From positions 17,535 through 55,996 of the forward strand of contig LFSA01000024.1 in NCBI GenBank assembly GCA_001512635.1: DNA of 38,462 nt. The letters run 5' to 3'. Each line of letters starts with the position of its first letter. The stretch's first letter is position 1. Source of the stretch: Pelotomaculum sp. DTU098. GTDB taxonomy: Bacteria; Bacillota; Desulfotomaculia; Desulfotomaculales; Pelotomaculaceae. A program made the position numbers and the translations under genes. The notes beneath the pieces were generated by a model. That model worked only from the letters and a program-made list of their open reading frames with translations. It was not told the DNA's origin and did no database searches. Positions 8,210 through 17,338 of the stretch are shown here, piece after piece.

Positions 8210-8587
8210 TTAGTAGCGTTGGCTCCCGTTATGAATTTGAAAGCTCCAGTTGACATTATTGTTATTGTCCCAGTTATTGGCATCGTCCCTGAAACACATA
8301 TTGAAGCGTCCTTCTTGCTCCGGCATCACGACACTGCCTACCCAGCCCCAGCCGGTTTTCTCCATTCGCAATTCTGAAACATTTCGCCAGTTGTCATGCC
8401 TTCCGAAACCGTAATGCAGGTATACCTGTCCCTGGCCTTCCCGTCCCAGTATTCCATTATAAAGTACAGTTACTTCCTCGCCGGCTGTTATGGGCACAGG
8501 ATCCACCACAACGCCATCGGGCCGTTCAGCCTCATGCATGGCCTTCAGCCGGGCATGGCTATCCCCGAACCTGCTCCGGTTCGCCAA
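8210..8587 (-). CDS. Free-standing carbohydrate-binding module, CBM25/CBM53-like
   Basis: Protein of 125 residues made almost wholly of one starch-type carbohydrate-binding module. The pattern EEVTVLYNG, QVYLHYGFGRHDNW, LRMEKTGWGWVGSVVMP and FRDDANNWDNNNNVNWSF is typical of CBM25/CBM53, with tryptophans that would stack on glucose rings. There is no catalytic domain, signal peptide or anchor, so it probably acts in the cytoplasm, perhaps bound to glycogen. I chose the TTG at 8587 because GGGAGGT lies seven bases upstream. An in-frame ATG at 8683 would add 32 residues that do not look domain-like, though a weak GAGG precedes it. It has its own terminator and lies beside the glycosyltransferase gene. 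The family call is good; the role is inferred. Confidence 0.78.
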   Translation of the reverse strand: MANRSRFGDSHARLKAMHEAERPDGVVVDPVPITAGEEVTVLYNGILGREGQGQVYLHYGFGRHDNWRNVSELRMEKTGWGWVGSVVMPEQEGRFNMCFRDDANNWDNNNNVNWSFQIHNGSQRY

Positions 8588-8809
8588 AATACCCACCTCC
8601 CAGAAAAATAGCATTAAGTTTTCGTCTACCCTAGTATGGTTGGAAGGGAAACGTTTTATGCACTCTGCTCCCGTATATTGCATGATTTTGCCTCAAAGGG
8701 GAAATTACAACAGTTAGGCCCATATTAACGGCATTATGAACAGGTATTAATTTCTTATTGTCGAATTGTTCAGATATCAGGCTTTAAGCTTAAGGGAGGG
8801 GGTGTAGTT

Positions 8810-9061
8810 TTGAAAAAACTTGGCTTATCTGCTCAGGAACTGTTTGAGATCGGATATCAAGAATACCTGAATACCAGCAACAATTTCGTCGGTAAGATAT
8901 TTGAAAACAGTGAATTATTTAATAACGCGGCCATATTAAAGAGCTCGCTGGAGAGTGCCACCAATGAAGCTCTGTTGAGGGCTATATCTGAAATGATTGC
9001 CAGGAATAATGAATCCTTGAGGGATTCACTGGCCGGGATAGGCATACTTTCCGGGGATTAG
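8810..9061 (+). CDS. Small hypothetical protein, 83 residues
   Basis: I do not recognise this protein. It starts with TTG at 8810 behind a strong GGGAGGGGG site at 8795-8803 and ends 23 bases before an intrinsic terminator, so it looks like a genuine single-gene transcript. The sequence is acidic to neutral, helical and free of cysteines, without membrane segments or signal peptide. Its middle and end (ILKSSLESATNEALLRAISE, MIARNNESLRDSL) would form amphipathic helices. The N-terminus, LGLSAQELFEIGYQEY, is also helical. It is transcribed away from the carbohydrate-binding gene. No function can be given. Confidence 0.65.
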   Translation: MKKLGLSAQELFEIGYQEYLNTSNNFVGKIFENSELFNNAAILKSSLESATNEALLRAISEMIARNNESLRDSLAGIGILSGD

Positions 9062-9083
9062 GTTTTCAGGCTGGAGCACAAAA

Positions 9084-9122
9084 AACACGGCGGGTCTTAA
9101 AAATCCTGCCGTGTTCTCTTCT
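9084..9122 (+). terminator. Intrinsic terminator after the 83-residue gene
   Basis: AACACGGCGGG (9084-9094) pairs with CCTGCCGTGTT (9105-9115), with one G-T pair and a ten-base loop. A T-rich run follows (CTCTTCTTT). The 200 bases from here to the next gene (9317) hold nothing I recognise. Confidence 0.82.
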
Positions 9123-9316
9123 TTATACATGACTATCTATGTCATCTCGTTTAATGAAAATTAGAGCAGCAGCTGGTGGTCACCCGGCACGCCCCGTACA
9201 GATACCGGTGTGCGGAATTACAGCACCGGGCTCCTAACCCGGGGCAAAGGTGGATAAGTTGACCAGGGTGCTGCCGTCCTTTGACTGCCGCCGTTCAAAC
9301 CTACCCTTACCACTTT

Positions 9317-10324
9317 TTACCCTCTGTCCATGGCCTCGATGATTGCGTCGGCCATTTCGCTGGTGCCGGCGCTGCCGCCAAGGTCGTAAGTGAGGCTCTT
9401 CTTTTCTTCCAGAACCCTGATTACGGCCTCCATAATCCGGTCCGCTGCAGCCATCTCGTTCAGGTGCCTCAGCATAAGCACGCCGGAGAGGATGGTTGCC
9501 AGGGGATTAACCCTGTTTTTGCCAGCATGGCGGGGGGCGCTGCCGTGCACCGGCTCGAAGACCGCAACGTCGTCACCTATGTTGGCCCCTGGCGCTACCC
9601 CCAGGCCGCCCACCAGGCCGGCGCAGAGGTCGGAAACAATATCGCCGTAGAGATTGGGCAAAAGCAGCACATCGTAAAGTTCAGGGGTCTGAACAAGCTT
9701 CATGCACATGGCGTCCACGATCATATCGTCAAAGGCGATTTCCGGGTATTCCTCCGCAACCTGCCGGGCGCACTCCAGAAAAAGCCCGTCAGTTAGCTTC
9801 ATGATATTGGCCTTGTGGACGACAGTTACCCTTTTGCGCCCCTGGCGCCTGGCCAGTTCAAAGGCAAAGCGGGCAATCCTGGTGGACGCCTCCCGGGTGA
9901 TAATCTTGATGCTTTCAGCCGCGTTTTTGCCTACCCGGTGCTCAATCCCGGCGTAGAGGTCCTCGGTATTTTCCCGTACTACGATCAGGTCCACCCCGCT
10001 GTAGCGGGTTTCAACCCCCGGCAGGTTTTTAGCCGGGCGCACGTTGGCGTAAAGGTCCAGTTCCTGGCGCAGGGTCACGTTTACACTGCGGAATCCCTTT
10101 CCCACCGGTGTGGTCAGGGGGCCTTTCAGGGCTACCCTGTTTTTTCTGATGGAATCCAGCACATACTGGGGCAGCGGTGTACCGTACTGCGGAATCAGGG
10201 CCTCTCCGGCCTCCACGACTTCCCATTCGATAGGAACGCCGGAGGCATCGATGACCCTCCGGGAAGCTTCCACAATTTGCGGTCCAACCCCGTCTCCGGG
10301 GATCAGGGTAATCCTGTAAGACAT
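9317..10324 (-). CDS. NAD-type isocitrate/homoisocitrate dehydrogenase
   Basis: Beta-decarboxylating dehydrogenase of 335 residues. The substrate helix reads [19 protein letters not shown]: the S-X-N-X2-LR pattern is that of isocitrate dehydrogenases and differs from the E-X-LL-X-LR of isopropylmalate dehydrogenase (LeuB). Metal and cofactor motifs are present: [40 protein letters not shown] and EPVHGSAP. Expected product is 2-oxoglutarate from isocitrate with NAD, or 2-oxoadipate from homoisocitrate. I chose the ATG at 10324, six bases after GGGAGGT; a longer reading from 10390 adds a segment with no such site. It is the last gene of the cluster with leuD-like and leuC-like subunits and a NifV-like synthase. 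The 227-base gap upstream holds a GGCCGGC/GCCGGCC hairpin (10529-10550) without a T run. Confidence 0.87.
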   Translation of the reverse strand: MSYRITLIPGDGVGPQIVEASRRVIDASGVPIEWEVVEAGEALIPQYGTPLPQYVLDSIRKNRVALKGPLTTPVGKGFRSVNVTLRQELDLYANVRPAKNLPGVETRYSGVDLIVVRENTEDLYAGIEHRVGKNAAESIKIITREASTRIARFAFELARRQGRKRVTVVHKANIMKLTDGLFLECARQVAEEYPEIAFDDMIVDAMCMKLVQTPELYDVLLLPNLYGDIVSDLCAGLVGGLGVAPGANIGDDVAVFEPVHGSAPRHAGKNRVNPLATILSGVLMLRHLNEMAAADRIMEAVIRVLEEKKSLTYDLGGSAGTSEMADAIIEAMDRG

Positions 10325-10551
10325 AAGTAGACCTCCCAGAGTTATTATTCTAATAGTTGCCATTAACCTGAAGACCATGCCGCCGCGCAATGCCGTGCAT
10401 CATCCAGGTAAAGGCCCGGGTATGGCTTTGCATAGCTTTTAGTTAAGCACAGGTCCACGGCAATAACCAGCCTGCAGGTAAGCTAACGCCAGCAATGGAT
10501 TTTAGGGGAGTAAGCTATCTGACAGGCAGGCCGGCAGAGCCGCGCCGGCCC

Positions 10552-11052
10552 TCAATCAAAGTTAAACCCGCCGTATTTCCTGAAATGCGGGGCCAAACCG
10601 CCGTCCTTCAGGATTTTAATCATCACCGCCGGCAAGGGCTTAACCGGGATGACCGTACCCTTAGACCTGTTGTTGATCACGCCCGCCTCCAGATCAACGG
10701 AGAGTTCGTCCCCCGCCTCAATTTGATCGGTGTCGCACTCCACCACGGGAAGCCCTGTATTAATGGCGTTGCGGTAAAAAATCCGGGCAAAGGACTTGGC
10801 CAGGACCGCACCTACACCGGCGTACTTAATGGCCAGCGGCGCCTGTTCCCTGGAGGATCCGCAGCCAAAATTTCTACCGGCGACAATGAAATCACCAGGG
10901 GCGACCTTATGGTAAAAGCCGGGTTCCAGGTCCTCCATCACGTGTTTGGCCAGTTCCTTCATATCCAGGGTCTTGAATTTGTATTTGCCGGAAATAATGT
11001 AGTCGGTATTAACATCGTCACCAAATCTGTGGGCCTTACCTTTAAAATGCAT
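10552..11052 (-). CDS. Aconitase-family small (swivel) subunit, LeuD/HacB-like
   Basis: Small subunit of 166 residues of a two-part hydro-lyase of the isopropylmalate isomerase/homoaconitase family. The swivel-domain motifs are [11 protein letters not shown] near residue 12 and [14 protein letters not shown] near residue 60. The loop that sets substrate choice follows the first motif and reads GKYKFKTLD, not the YLR type of many leucine-pathway enzymes, so I avoid calling it leuD. It would pair with the large subunit encoded 224 bases upstream to isomerise citrate, homocitrate or isopropylmalate. The start ATG at 11052 has a GAGG-type site. The long spacers on both sides are unusual within an operon; the upstream one is AT-rich near leuC and has no recognisable gene. 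Confidence 0.88.
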   Translation of the reverse strand: MHFKGKAHRFGDDVNTDYIISGKYKFKTLDMKELAKHVMEDLEPGFYHKVAPGDFIVAGRNFGCGSSREQAPLAIKYAGVGAVLAKSFARIFYRNAINTGLPVVECDTDQIEAGDELSVDLEAGVINNRSKGTVIPVKPLPAVMIKILKDGGLAPHFRKYGGFNFD

Positions 11053-11276
11053 TTAAAACACCTCCTCGTCCCGGTTATTATTTATGAAAAGCCGCTGCAT
11101 TCAGACCTGCCGCACAGCACCTTTAGAGCTGTTTCCAGGCTTTAAGCCCAAGGGCGCCGGATTATGCCTACAGGGACTAAAAAGCGCAAATGATTTTTAT
11201 GGTCATTTCTACCATTCAATGGAAAAATATTCTCATGAATCTGAATATTTTCTTTATTAAAAAACCGTCCCCAATG

Positions 11277-12548
11277 CTAGGCCGAAAACAACTCATCTAT
11301 AAACTCCCGGGGATCGGTGATTTTGCCGGTCACGGCGCTGGCGGCTACGGTTGCGGGCGAAGCCAGGTAAATCTCGGCGTTGGAGTTGCCCATTCTTCCC
11401 TTAAAATTACGGTTGGCGGTGGAGATAACCCTTTCTCCGTCCGACGGTACACCGTTGTGGGTACCAACACAGGGCCCGCAGCCCGGTGTCACCATCGCCG
11501 CCCCGGCTTCCACCAGGGTCTGAATAATACCTTCGGCCATGGCGTCAAGTAACACCCTGCGGGAGGAAGGGGCCACAATGAGGCGGACGTCCCGGTGGAT
11601 TTTGCGGCCTTTCAGGATCCCGGCGGCAATGTGCAGGTCTTCCAAACGCCCGTTGGTGCAGGTGCCGATAAAGGCCTGCTGGACAGGTCTTCCCGCCACC
11701 TCGCCTACCGGAACAACGTTGTCCACCCGGTGGGGTCTGGCCACCTGGGGCTCCAGCTTTGCGGCGTCGCATTCCAGAACCCGGGCGTATTCTGCGTCTG
11801 GGTCGGCGGTCACCGGTGTGAATTTCCGGCTGGTAAAGCGCCGCAGCCAGGCGAAGGTTTTAGCGTCGGCCTCCATGAGGCCGGCCTTGGCTCCCATCTC
11901 GATAGCCATGTTGGAAATAGTAAAGCGAGCCTCCTGGGATAGGGCACTAATGGCTTCGCCGCTAAATTCCACAGCCATGTAAGTAGCTCCGTCGGCGCTA
12001 ACCCACCCAATCAGGTGCAGGATCAGATCCTTGGAGAAAACACCGGGGGGCAGAACACCGTTGCAGACAAACTTGATTGTCCCGGGGACTTTGAACCACA
12101 TTTTTCCGGAAATCAGCCCGCCGGCCAGGTCTGTGGAGCCCACCCCCGTGGAGAAAGCATTCAGCGCCCCGTAGGTACAGGTATGAGAATCAGCCCCGAT
12201 AACAAGGCTGCCCGGTCCAACCATGCCGCTCTCGGGGAGCAGCTGGTGGCAGACGCCTTCACCTATGTCGTAGAGTTTAAAACCCTTTTCCCTGCTAAAC
12301 TCCCTCATCAGCTTATGCAGCGCGGAAACACCCTCGTTAGGGCTGGGGGCGCTGTGGTCGATGACAAAGGCTACGCGCTCCCGGTCAAAAACATCTTTAC
12401 CACCCAGCTCAGCAAAGGCCCGGATGGCCAGGGGGGCAGTTCCATCCTGAGCCATGACATAATCAAGCTCAGCCACCACAATCTCGCCGGCACGGGCTTC
12501 CTGTCCGCTGTGGCTGGACAATATTTTCTCAACGATGGTTTGCCCCAA
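11277..12548 (-). CDS. Aconitase-family large subunit, LeuC/HacA-like
   Basis: Large subunit of 423 residues of the same hydro-lyase. The three cysteine ligands of the 4Fe-4S cluster lie in GTCTNGR and PGCGPCVG. IGADSHTCTYGALNAFSTGV is a family signature. At 420-odd residues it belongs to the short archaeal/clostridial LeuC class, which includes isopropylmalate isomerases, homoaconitases and likely aconitases. I prefer the TTG at 12548, giving MGQTIVEKI as in relatives, with AGAGGGA upstream. A TTG at 12554 is also open and would overlap the nifV stop in TTGA. Either way the two genes are tightly coupled. Substrate cannot be settled from sequence alone; the dehydrogenase two genes on is of isocitrate type. 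Confidence 0.88.
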   Translation of the reverse strand: MGQTIVEKILSSHSGQEARAGEIVVAELDYVMAQDGTAPLAIRAFAELGGKDVFDRERVAFVIDHSAPSPNEGVSALHKLMREFSREKGFKLYDIGEGVCHQLLPESGMVGPGSLVIGADSHTCTYGALNAFSTGVGSTDLAGGLISGKMWFKVPGTIKFVCNGVLPPGVFSKDLILHLIGWVSADGATYMAVEFSGEAISALSQEARFTISNMAIEMGAKAGLMEADAKTFAWLRRFTSRKFTPVTADPDAEYARVLECDAAKLEPQVARPHRVDNVVPVGEVAGRPVQQAFIGTCTNGRLEDLHIAAGILKGRKIHRDVRLIVAPSSRRVLLDAMAEGIIQTLVEAGAAMVTPGCGPCVGTHNGVPSDGERVISTANRNFKGRMGNSNAEIYLASPATVAASAVTGKITDPREFIDELFSA

Positions 12549-12550
12549 CC

Positions 12551-13687
12551 TCAATCCCTCTTTCCAAAGTAATCTTCGTAAATATAGACAATTTCCTTGT
12601 CAAACAGCGGGCGCTTGAGCGAAATGGTTGCAGCACGGATTTTGGGCAAAAGCTCCTGGGCCTGGTGATCGGTAAGAGTTTTACCGAATTCAGCAAACTT
12701 GGCCTTCAGGGAAGCTGTTCCGGAGTGTTTGCCGATCACAATCTGGCGCATCAGGCCCACCTCTTCGGGCTGGAAGGCTTCATAGGTGGAAGGATCCTTA
12801 ACCACCCCGTCAGCGTGAATCCCGGCCTCGTGGGCAAACATGTTGGAGCCCACAATGGCTTTCCAGGCAGGGAGCTCCCGGCCGGAAGCCCGTGAGACAT
12901 ACTCTGCAACCTCCACAAACATCTCTGTTTTAAATCCCAGGTCAATGTTATAAAGGTGTTTTAAGGCCATAACTACTTCTTCCAAAGCAGCGTTGCCGGC
13001 CCGCTCACCCAGACCAATGACCGTCACCCCCACATGGCTGGCGCCTGCCCGGATCCCCGCCAGGGCGTTGGCCGTGGCCATCCCGAAATCATTGTGGGTA
13101 TGCATTTCAATATTGATATCCACTGCTTCTTTAATCTTTTTTATGGTTTCGTAAATTGTAAAGGGCTCCATAATCCCCACGGTATCACAGTAACGCAGGC
13201 GATCCGCGCCGGCTTCCTTGGCGGCCCGGGCGAACTCAATCAAGAAATCGATGTCTGTGCGGGAGGCGTCTTCCGCGTTGACTGAAATCTCCATTCCTTC
13301 CCTCTTGGCAAATTCGGTGGCCTTGACCATTTGCTCCAGGACCCATTCGCGGGTTGCTTTCAATTTATGCTTGATATGAATATCCGAGGTGGAAATAGAT
13401 ATGGCCACTGCATCGACCCCGCAGTCCAAAGATGCTTCGATATCCTTGATTACAGGGCGGTTCCAGCCCATTATGCTGGCTTTTAGCCCGGCCTTGCAGA
13501 TTGCCCGGATCGCTCTTTTTTCATCTCCGCCCATAACCGGTATACCGGCCTCGATCTGGTGCACACCGATCTCGTCCAAAAACTTTGCTATCCTGACTTT
13601 TTCGCGGTTAGCGAATACGACCCCCGCCGTCTGTTCACCGTCTCTCAGAGTAGTGTCCACGATGATAATGCTTTTTTTGTCTTTCAT
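12551..13687 (-). CDS. NifV-like homocitrate synthase / possible Re-citrate synthase
   Basis: Acetyl-CoA-dependent aldol synthase of 378 residues in the DRE-TIM family. DTTLRDGEQTAGV near residue 11 and MHTHNDFG near residue 195 hold the metal and catalytic residues. GERAGNAALEE and GKHSGTASLK are also typical. It lacks the C-terminal regulatory LeuA domain and has NifV length, so 2-isopropylmalate synthase is unlikely. NifV makes homocitrate from 2-oxoglutarate, but no nif gene is near. In several anaerobes, homologues of this superfamily act as Re-citrate synthase. The following aconitase-like and isocitrate-dehydrogenase-like genes fit either citrate or homocitrate. The ATG at 13687 follows GGGAGTG with seven bases between. 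Confidence 0.85.
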   Translation of the reverse strand: MKDKKSIIIVDTTLRDGEQTAGVVFANREKVRIAKFLDEIGVHQIEAGIPVMGGDEKRAIRAICKAGLKASIMGWNRPVIKDIEASLDCGVDAVAISISTSDIHIKHKLKATREWVLEQMVKATEFAKREGMEISVNAEDASRTDIDFLIEFARAAKEAGADRLRYCDTVGIMEPFTIYETIKKIKEAVDINIEMHTHNDFGMATANALAGIRAGASHVGVTVIGLGERAGNAALEEVVMALKHLYNIDLGFKTEMFVEVAEYVSRASGRELPAWKAIVGSNMFAHEAGIHADGVVKDPSTYEAFQPEEVGLMRQIVIGKHSGTASLKAKFAEFGKTLTDHQAQELLPKIRAATISLKRPLFDKEIVYIYEDYFGKRD

Positions 13688-13700
13688 CTTAATTCACTCC

Positions 13701-13793
13701 CTAATTAGCCAACTGGGATCGCTCTTTCAAAAGTTGAATTCGTTTTTCAGGATGCACGCTCAGATCCACTAACAGGAAAGACTGGCAGTACAT
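13701..13793 (-). CDS. Possible 30-residue leader ORF before the NifV-like gene
   Basis: Open frame of 30 codons from ATG at 13793 to TAG at 13701, ending 13 bases before the nifV-like start, so its stop lies just before the nifV ribosome site. The product is basic and helical, beginning MYCQSFLLVDLSV and ending KERSQLAN. A weak GGGG lies eleven bases upstream of the ATG. It may be a leader peptide coupling translation to the synthase, or chance. I know no family for it. Confidence 0.25.
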   Translation of the reverse strand: MYCQSFLLVDLSVHPEKRIQLLKERSQLAN

Positions 13794-13952
13794 CAATATA
13801 AACCCCAAAATACCGAGGGGGACTAAAACTTAAAAAAATAGTATCACAAATACCTGGTGCTGAAAAGCTGTATGGGTCAGTTATGCAATATACATCAGCC
13901 GGGCAATAATACCATTATATTCCATATCTTAAATTAACCTGTAGAAGATGTA

Positions 13953-13992
13953 CAAAAGCCGGAAAGGAGGTCTAAAACCTCTCTCCGGCTAT
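13953..13992 (-). terminator. Intrinsic terminator after gatB
   Basis: On the minus strand AGCCGGAGAGAGGT pairs with ACCTCCTTTCCGGCT around a six-base loop, with small internal mismatches, followed by TTTTGT. It lies 35 bases after the gatB stop and separates gatCAB from the NifV-like cluster. The 160 bases between it and the small leader frame contain a TATAAT-like string but no convincing -35 element. Confidence 0.82.
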
Positions 13993-14026
13993 TGAACCTT
14001 CTTTATCGAAAGTTTATTAAACTCCC

Positions 14027-15478
14027 CTAAAGCTTTTCTTGCAGGAGTTTTTCTTTCAGGAGTCTGTTTACCATTTCGGGGTTTGCCTTACCCCTGGTTG
14101 CCTTCATCACCTGTCCCACCAGGAAGCCCAGGGCCCGTTCCCTGCCGGACCGGAAGTCCTCCACCGATTTGGGATTGCTGGCCAGCACTTCCGCCACTAC
14201 GGTCATAAGGGTGTTTACATCACTGATTTGAACTAGTCCCTTTTCCTCAATAATATCTCCCGGGTCCTTACCGGAAGCAAACATTTCCTCAAAGACGGTT
14301 TTGGCGATTTTCCCGCTGATTGTACCCTCATCTATAAGTTGAAGCAGGGAGCCCAGCTGGGACGGCTTTATTTTACATGCTGTAATATCCATTCCTGAGG
14401 CGTTGAGCAATCTTGAAAGTTCACCCATCACCCAGTTGCTGACCGCCTTGGGGTTCGGGTAGGCTGACAGGCATGACTCAAAAAAATCAGCCAGTTCCTT
14501 TGTGCTGGTAAGAATCCCTGCGTCATAAGCGGGCAGGCCGTATTCCTGCATATACCTTTCCCTGCGCGCGTCCGGCAGCTCGGGCAGGGAATTCCGGATA
14601 TCCTCAACCCACTCCGGGTCAATAACCAGCGGTACCAGATCAGGATCGGGGAAATAACGGTAGTCATGGGCGTATTCCTTGCTGCGCAGGGGCAGGGTGA
14701 CACCCTTTTCCTCGTCCCAGGTCCGGGTTTCCTGAAGAATCCGGCCCCCTTTGCTCAAGATCCCGGTCTGGCGCTCCACCTCGTAGGAAAGCGCCCTGTA
14801 GAGAGCTTTGAAAGAGTTCAGGTTTTTAATCTCCGTCTTCGTCCCCAATTGTCCGCTGCCCGCTGGCCGGAGGGAGATGTTGGCATCGCAGCGCAGGCTG
14901 CCCTCTTCCATTTTACAGTCGGATACACCGGTGTACTGAATTATGGTTTTTAACTTTTCCATGAAAGCACGGGCTTCCTCAGGGGAACGCAGGTCCGGCT
15001 CGGAAACGATTTCAACCAGGGGAACCCCGGCCCTGTTATAATCTACCAGAGAATAGGGTGTGCTGGTAATCGTCCCCTGATGGACCAGCTTGCCGGTATC
15101 TTCCTCCATGTGGAGGCGGGTAATACCGATTCTCCTTACTTCATTGTTAACTTCGATATCCAGGTAACCATGCCTGGCGATGGGCAGGTCATACTGGGAG
15201 ATCTGGTAGTTCTTGGGCATATCCGGGTAGTAGTAATTTTTCCGGTCGAACTTGGTAAAACCAGCAATCTGGCAGTTTAAAGCCAGAGCGGCGCGAATGG
15301 CGTATTCCACCACCCTTTTATTAACCACTGGAAGCACCCCGGGCAGACCGAGGCAGACCGGACAGAGGTGGGTGTTGGGCTCTCCTCCGAATTCCGTGGT
15401 GGAGTCACAAAAGATTTTTGACCTGGTTTTAAGCTCTACATGAACTTCCAGGCCGATCACCGTTTCGTAATGGCTCAA
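14027..15478 (-). CDS. gatB: Asp-tRNA(Asn)/Glu-tRNA(Gln) amidotransferase subunit B
   Basis: Subunit B (483 residues) of the GatCAB complex, which makes Gln-tRNA(Gln) and often Asn-tRNA(Asn) by amidating mischarged tRNAs in the cytoplasm. GatB binds the tRNA and activates it with ATP. The N-terminal cradle begins [44 protein letters not shown] and [15 protein letters not shown] are family signatures. The C-terminus is the YqeY-like tail that recognises tRNA. Length is normal. The start is TTG at 15478, six bases after GGGAGGT. It is the last gene of gatC-gatA-gatB, 73 bases after gatA, and ends before a terminator. Presence of the full complex implies that a dedicated GlnRS may be absent. Confidence 0.97.
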   Translation of the reverse strand: MSHYETVIGLEVHVELKTRSKIFCDSTTEFGGEPNTHLCPVCLGLPGVLPVVNKRVVEYAIRAALALNCQIAGFTKFDRKNYYYPDMPKNYQISQYDLPIARHGYLDIEVNNEVRRIGITRLHMEEDTGKLVHQGTITSTPYSLVDYNRAGVPLVEIVSEPDLRSPEEARAFMEKLKTIIQYTGVSDCKMEEGSLRCDANISLRPAGSGQLGTKTEIKNLNSFKALYRALSYEVERQTGILSKGGRILQETRTWDEEKGVTLPLRSKEYAHDYRYFPDPDLVPLVIDPEWVEDIRNSLPELPDARRERYMQEYGLPAYDAGILTSTKELADFFESCLSAYPNPKAVSNWVMGELSRLLNASGMDITACKIKPSQLGSLLQLIDEGTISGKIAKTVFEEMFASGKDPGDIIEEKGLVQISDVNTLMTVVAEVLASNPKSVEDFRSGRERALGFLVGQVMKATRGKANPEMVNRLLKEKLLQEKL

Positions 15479-15551
15479 GCTAAAACCTCCCGGCGGTCGT
15501 CGGCTATTGGTCTTCGGACGTCAGTTAAGATCAGTTAATACCAAGAGAATA

Positions 15552-17012
15552 CTAAAGGGCAGGAAAGGCCCTGTGGTAATCGGTGTTTTGTTCGAAGGTG
15601 TAAGCAGCCCTCAAAAGCGTTCCCTCGTCAAAGTGCCTGCCCATCAACTGCAGCCCTACCGGCATCCCTTCTACAAAACCGCAGGGTATGGACATGCCCG
15701 GAATCCCTGCAAGATTAACGGAAATAGTACAGATATCGGACATGTACATTTCCAGAGGGTCCTCCGTTTTCTCCCCGCAGCGGAAAGCCGGGGTGGGCGA
15801 AACCGGTGAAACCAGCAGGTCGTATTTTTCAAAGGCCCGGTCAAAGTCCTCTTTAATCAGGGTCCGGACCTTCAATGCCTTCAAGTAGTAAGCATCGTAA
15901 TAGCCGGCGGAAAGAGCGTAAGTCCCCAGCATGATCCGTCTTTTTACCTCGGCCCCGAAACCCTGGCTGCGTGTCTTCATGAACATGTCCATAACATCAC
16001 TGGTCTCACGGGCCCGGAAGCCGTAGCGCACTCCGTCGTAACGGGCCAGGTTTGAACTGGCCTCGGCGGGAGCAATCAGGTAGTAGGTGGAGAGGGCGTA
16101 TTCCGTATGGGGCAGGGTGGTGTATTCCACAAAGGCGCCCAGGGATTCCAGGAGGGCTATGGCCTTCTCGACCACTTCCCGGACACCGGGATTAATCCCC
16201 TCGGCCATATATTCCTCCGGCACCCCGATCCTCATCCCCCTGATGTCGTTAACTAAAAAACGGGTAAAATCGGGAACGTCAAACCTGGCCGAGGTGGAAT
16301 CCAGGGGATCATGCCCGCAGATAATATTCAGCAGCAAGGCACAGTCGGTAACATCCCTGGAAAAGGGTCCAATCTGGTCCAGTGATGAGGCAAAGGCAAT
16401 TAACCCGTAGCGGGAAACAGCCCCGTAAGTGGGTTTGAATCCTACCACTCCGCAGAAGGAGGCGGGCAGGCGGATGGAGCCGCCGGTATCGGAGCCCAGG
16501 GCACAAATAGCTTCCCCGCAGGCAACCGCAGCAGCAGAGCCACCGCTGGAGCCGCCGGGTACCCGCCCGGTATCCCAGGGATTCCGGGTGGGGAAAAAGG
16601 CGGAGTTTTCCGTTGAGGAACCCATGGCGAATTCATCCAGATTGGTCTTGCCCGGCAGGGTAGCCCCGGCAGCCTCAAGCCTTTTGACCACAGTGGCGCT
16701 GTAAGGCGGCACAAAGCCGGCAAGCATCCTGGATGCCGCAGTTGTCAGGATCCCGTCGGTACAGATATTATCCTTGACAGCCACGGGGATCCCGGCCAGG
16801 GGTGGTATTCTCTCGCCGTTTTTAATTTGCTGGTCCACTGCCCGGGCCTGTTCTAAAGCTTTTTCCCGGGTCAGGGTAATATAGGCCGCGATCTTGTCCT
16901 CCACAGATTCAATCCTGTCAAAAATAGCCAGGTTTAACTCCTCGGCCGAGATCTCTTTATTTAATAAAAGGTTGTGTAATTCGTGGGCTGTACGCTGGTA
17001 AAGCTGCAGCAA
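15552..17012 (-). CDS. gatA: Asp-tRNA(Asn)/Glu-tRNA(Gln) amidotransferase subunit A
   Basis: Amidase-signature subunit (486 residues) that frees ammonia from glutamine for GatB. The catalytic Ser-cisSer-Lys triad is visible: K80 in [11 protein letters not shown]155 in the glycine-serine loop [12 protein letters not shown] and S179 in [12 protein letters not shown]. Length is normal for the family. The start is TTG at 17012 with GGGAGG five bases upstream. It lies between gatC (44 bases upstream) and gatB (73 bases downstream), the common gatCAB order, so one transcript and one complex are expected. Confidence 0.97.
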   Translation of the reverse strand: MLQLYQRTAHELHNLLLNKEISAEELNLAIFDRIESVEDKIAAYITLTREKALEQARAVDQQIKNGERIPPLAGIPVAVKDNICTDGILTTAASRMLAGFVPPYSATVVKRLEAAGATLPGKTNLDEFAMGSSTENSAFFPTRNPWDTGRVPGGSSGGSAAAVACGEAICALGSDTGGSIRLPASFCGVVGFKPTYGAVSRYGLIAFASSLDQIGPFSRDVTDCALLLNIICGHDPLDSTSARFDVPDFTRFLVNDIRGMRIGVPEEYMAEGINPGVREVVEKAIALLESLGAFVEYTTLPHTEYALSTYYLIAPAEASSNLARYDGVRYGFRARETSDVMDMFMKTRSQGFGAEVKRRIMLGTYALSAGYYDAYYLKALKVRTLIKEDFDRAFEKYDLLVSPVSPTPAFRCGEKTEDPLEMYMSDICTISVNLAGIPGMSIPCGFVEGMPVGLQLMGRHFDEGTLLRAAYTFEQNTDYHRAFPAL

Positions 17013-17056
17013 AATCGCCTCCCCTAAAGTCGGGTTTAAGATCAGGTAGATTAGAT

Positions 17057-17338
17057 TTAGACAATTCTGGGGACTTTGAAATAGTTTTCATCCCGGTCGG
17101 GGCAGTTGGCCAGGGCATCCTCCCGGGGCATATGCTGGCCCACCCAATCCTCCCGGTAGACGTTATTCAAGGGGAGAACATGGGCCGTGGGCTGGACGTT
17201 GTCGGTATCCAGGCGCTGGAGAGCCCGGAAGTGCCCTAGCAGCTCATTAAGCTGCCTGGCGTAGATTTCCTTTTCCTCGTCAGTCAATTCCAAACGGCCC
17301 AGAAGGGCAACATGTTCCACATCTTCCCTGGTTACCAT
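17057..17338 (-). CDS. gatC: Asp-tRNA(Asn)/Glu-tRNA(Gln) amidotransferase subunit C
   Basis: Small subunit (93 residues) that wraps round GatA and GatB and stabilises the complex. It has the typical pattern [18 protein letters not shown] at the N-terminus, [21 protein letters not shown] in the middle (split motif DNVQPTAHV) and a C-terminal YFKVPRIV tail. I prefer the ATG at 17338, which aligns with known GatC starts; a GTG at 17347 adds three residues. Neither has a strong ribosome site. It opens the gatCAB set, about 100 bases after ligA, so the five genes pcrA to gatB may be read together. Confidence 0.93.
   Translation of the reverse strand: MVTREDVEHVALLGRLELTDEEKEIYARQLNELLGHFRALQRLDTDNVQPTAHVLPLNNVYREDWVGQHMPREDALANCPDRDENYFKVPRIV

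Noticed and set aside
9121-9316. Possible tRNA or small RNA in the GC-rich gap before the dehydrogenase gene
   Set aside because: No T-loop signature (GGTTCRA), acceptor stem or other recognised fold could be found.
9317-10324. Naming the dehydrogenase leuB
   Set aside because: The substrate helix has S-X-N-X2-LR, the isocitrate type, and not the E-X-LL-X-LR of isopropylmalate dehydrogenase; no leuA is present.
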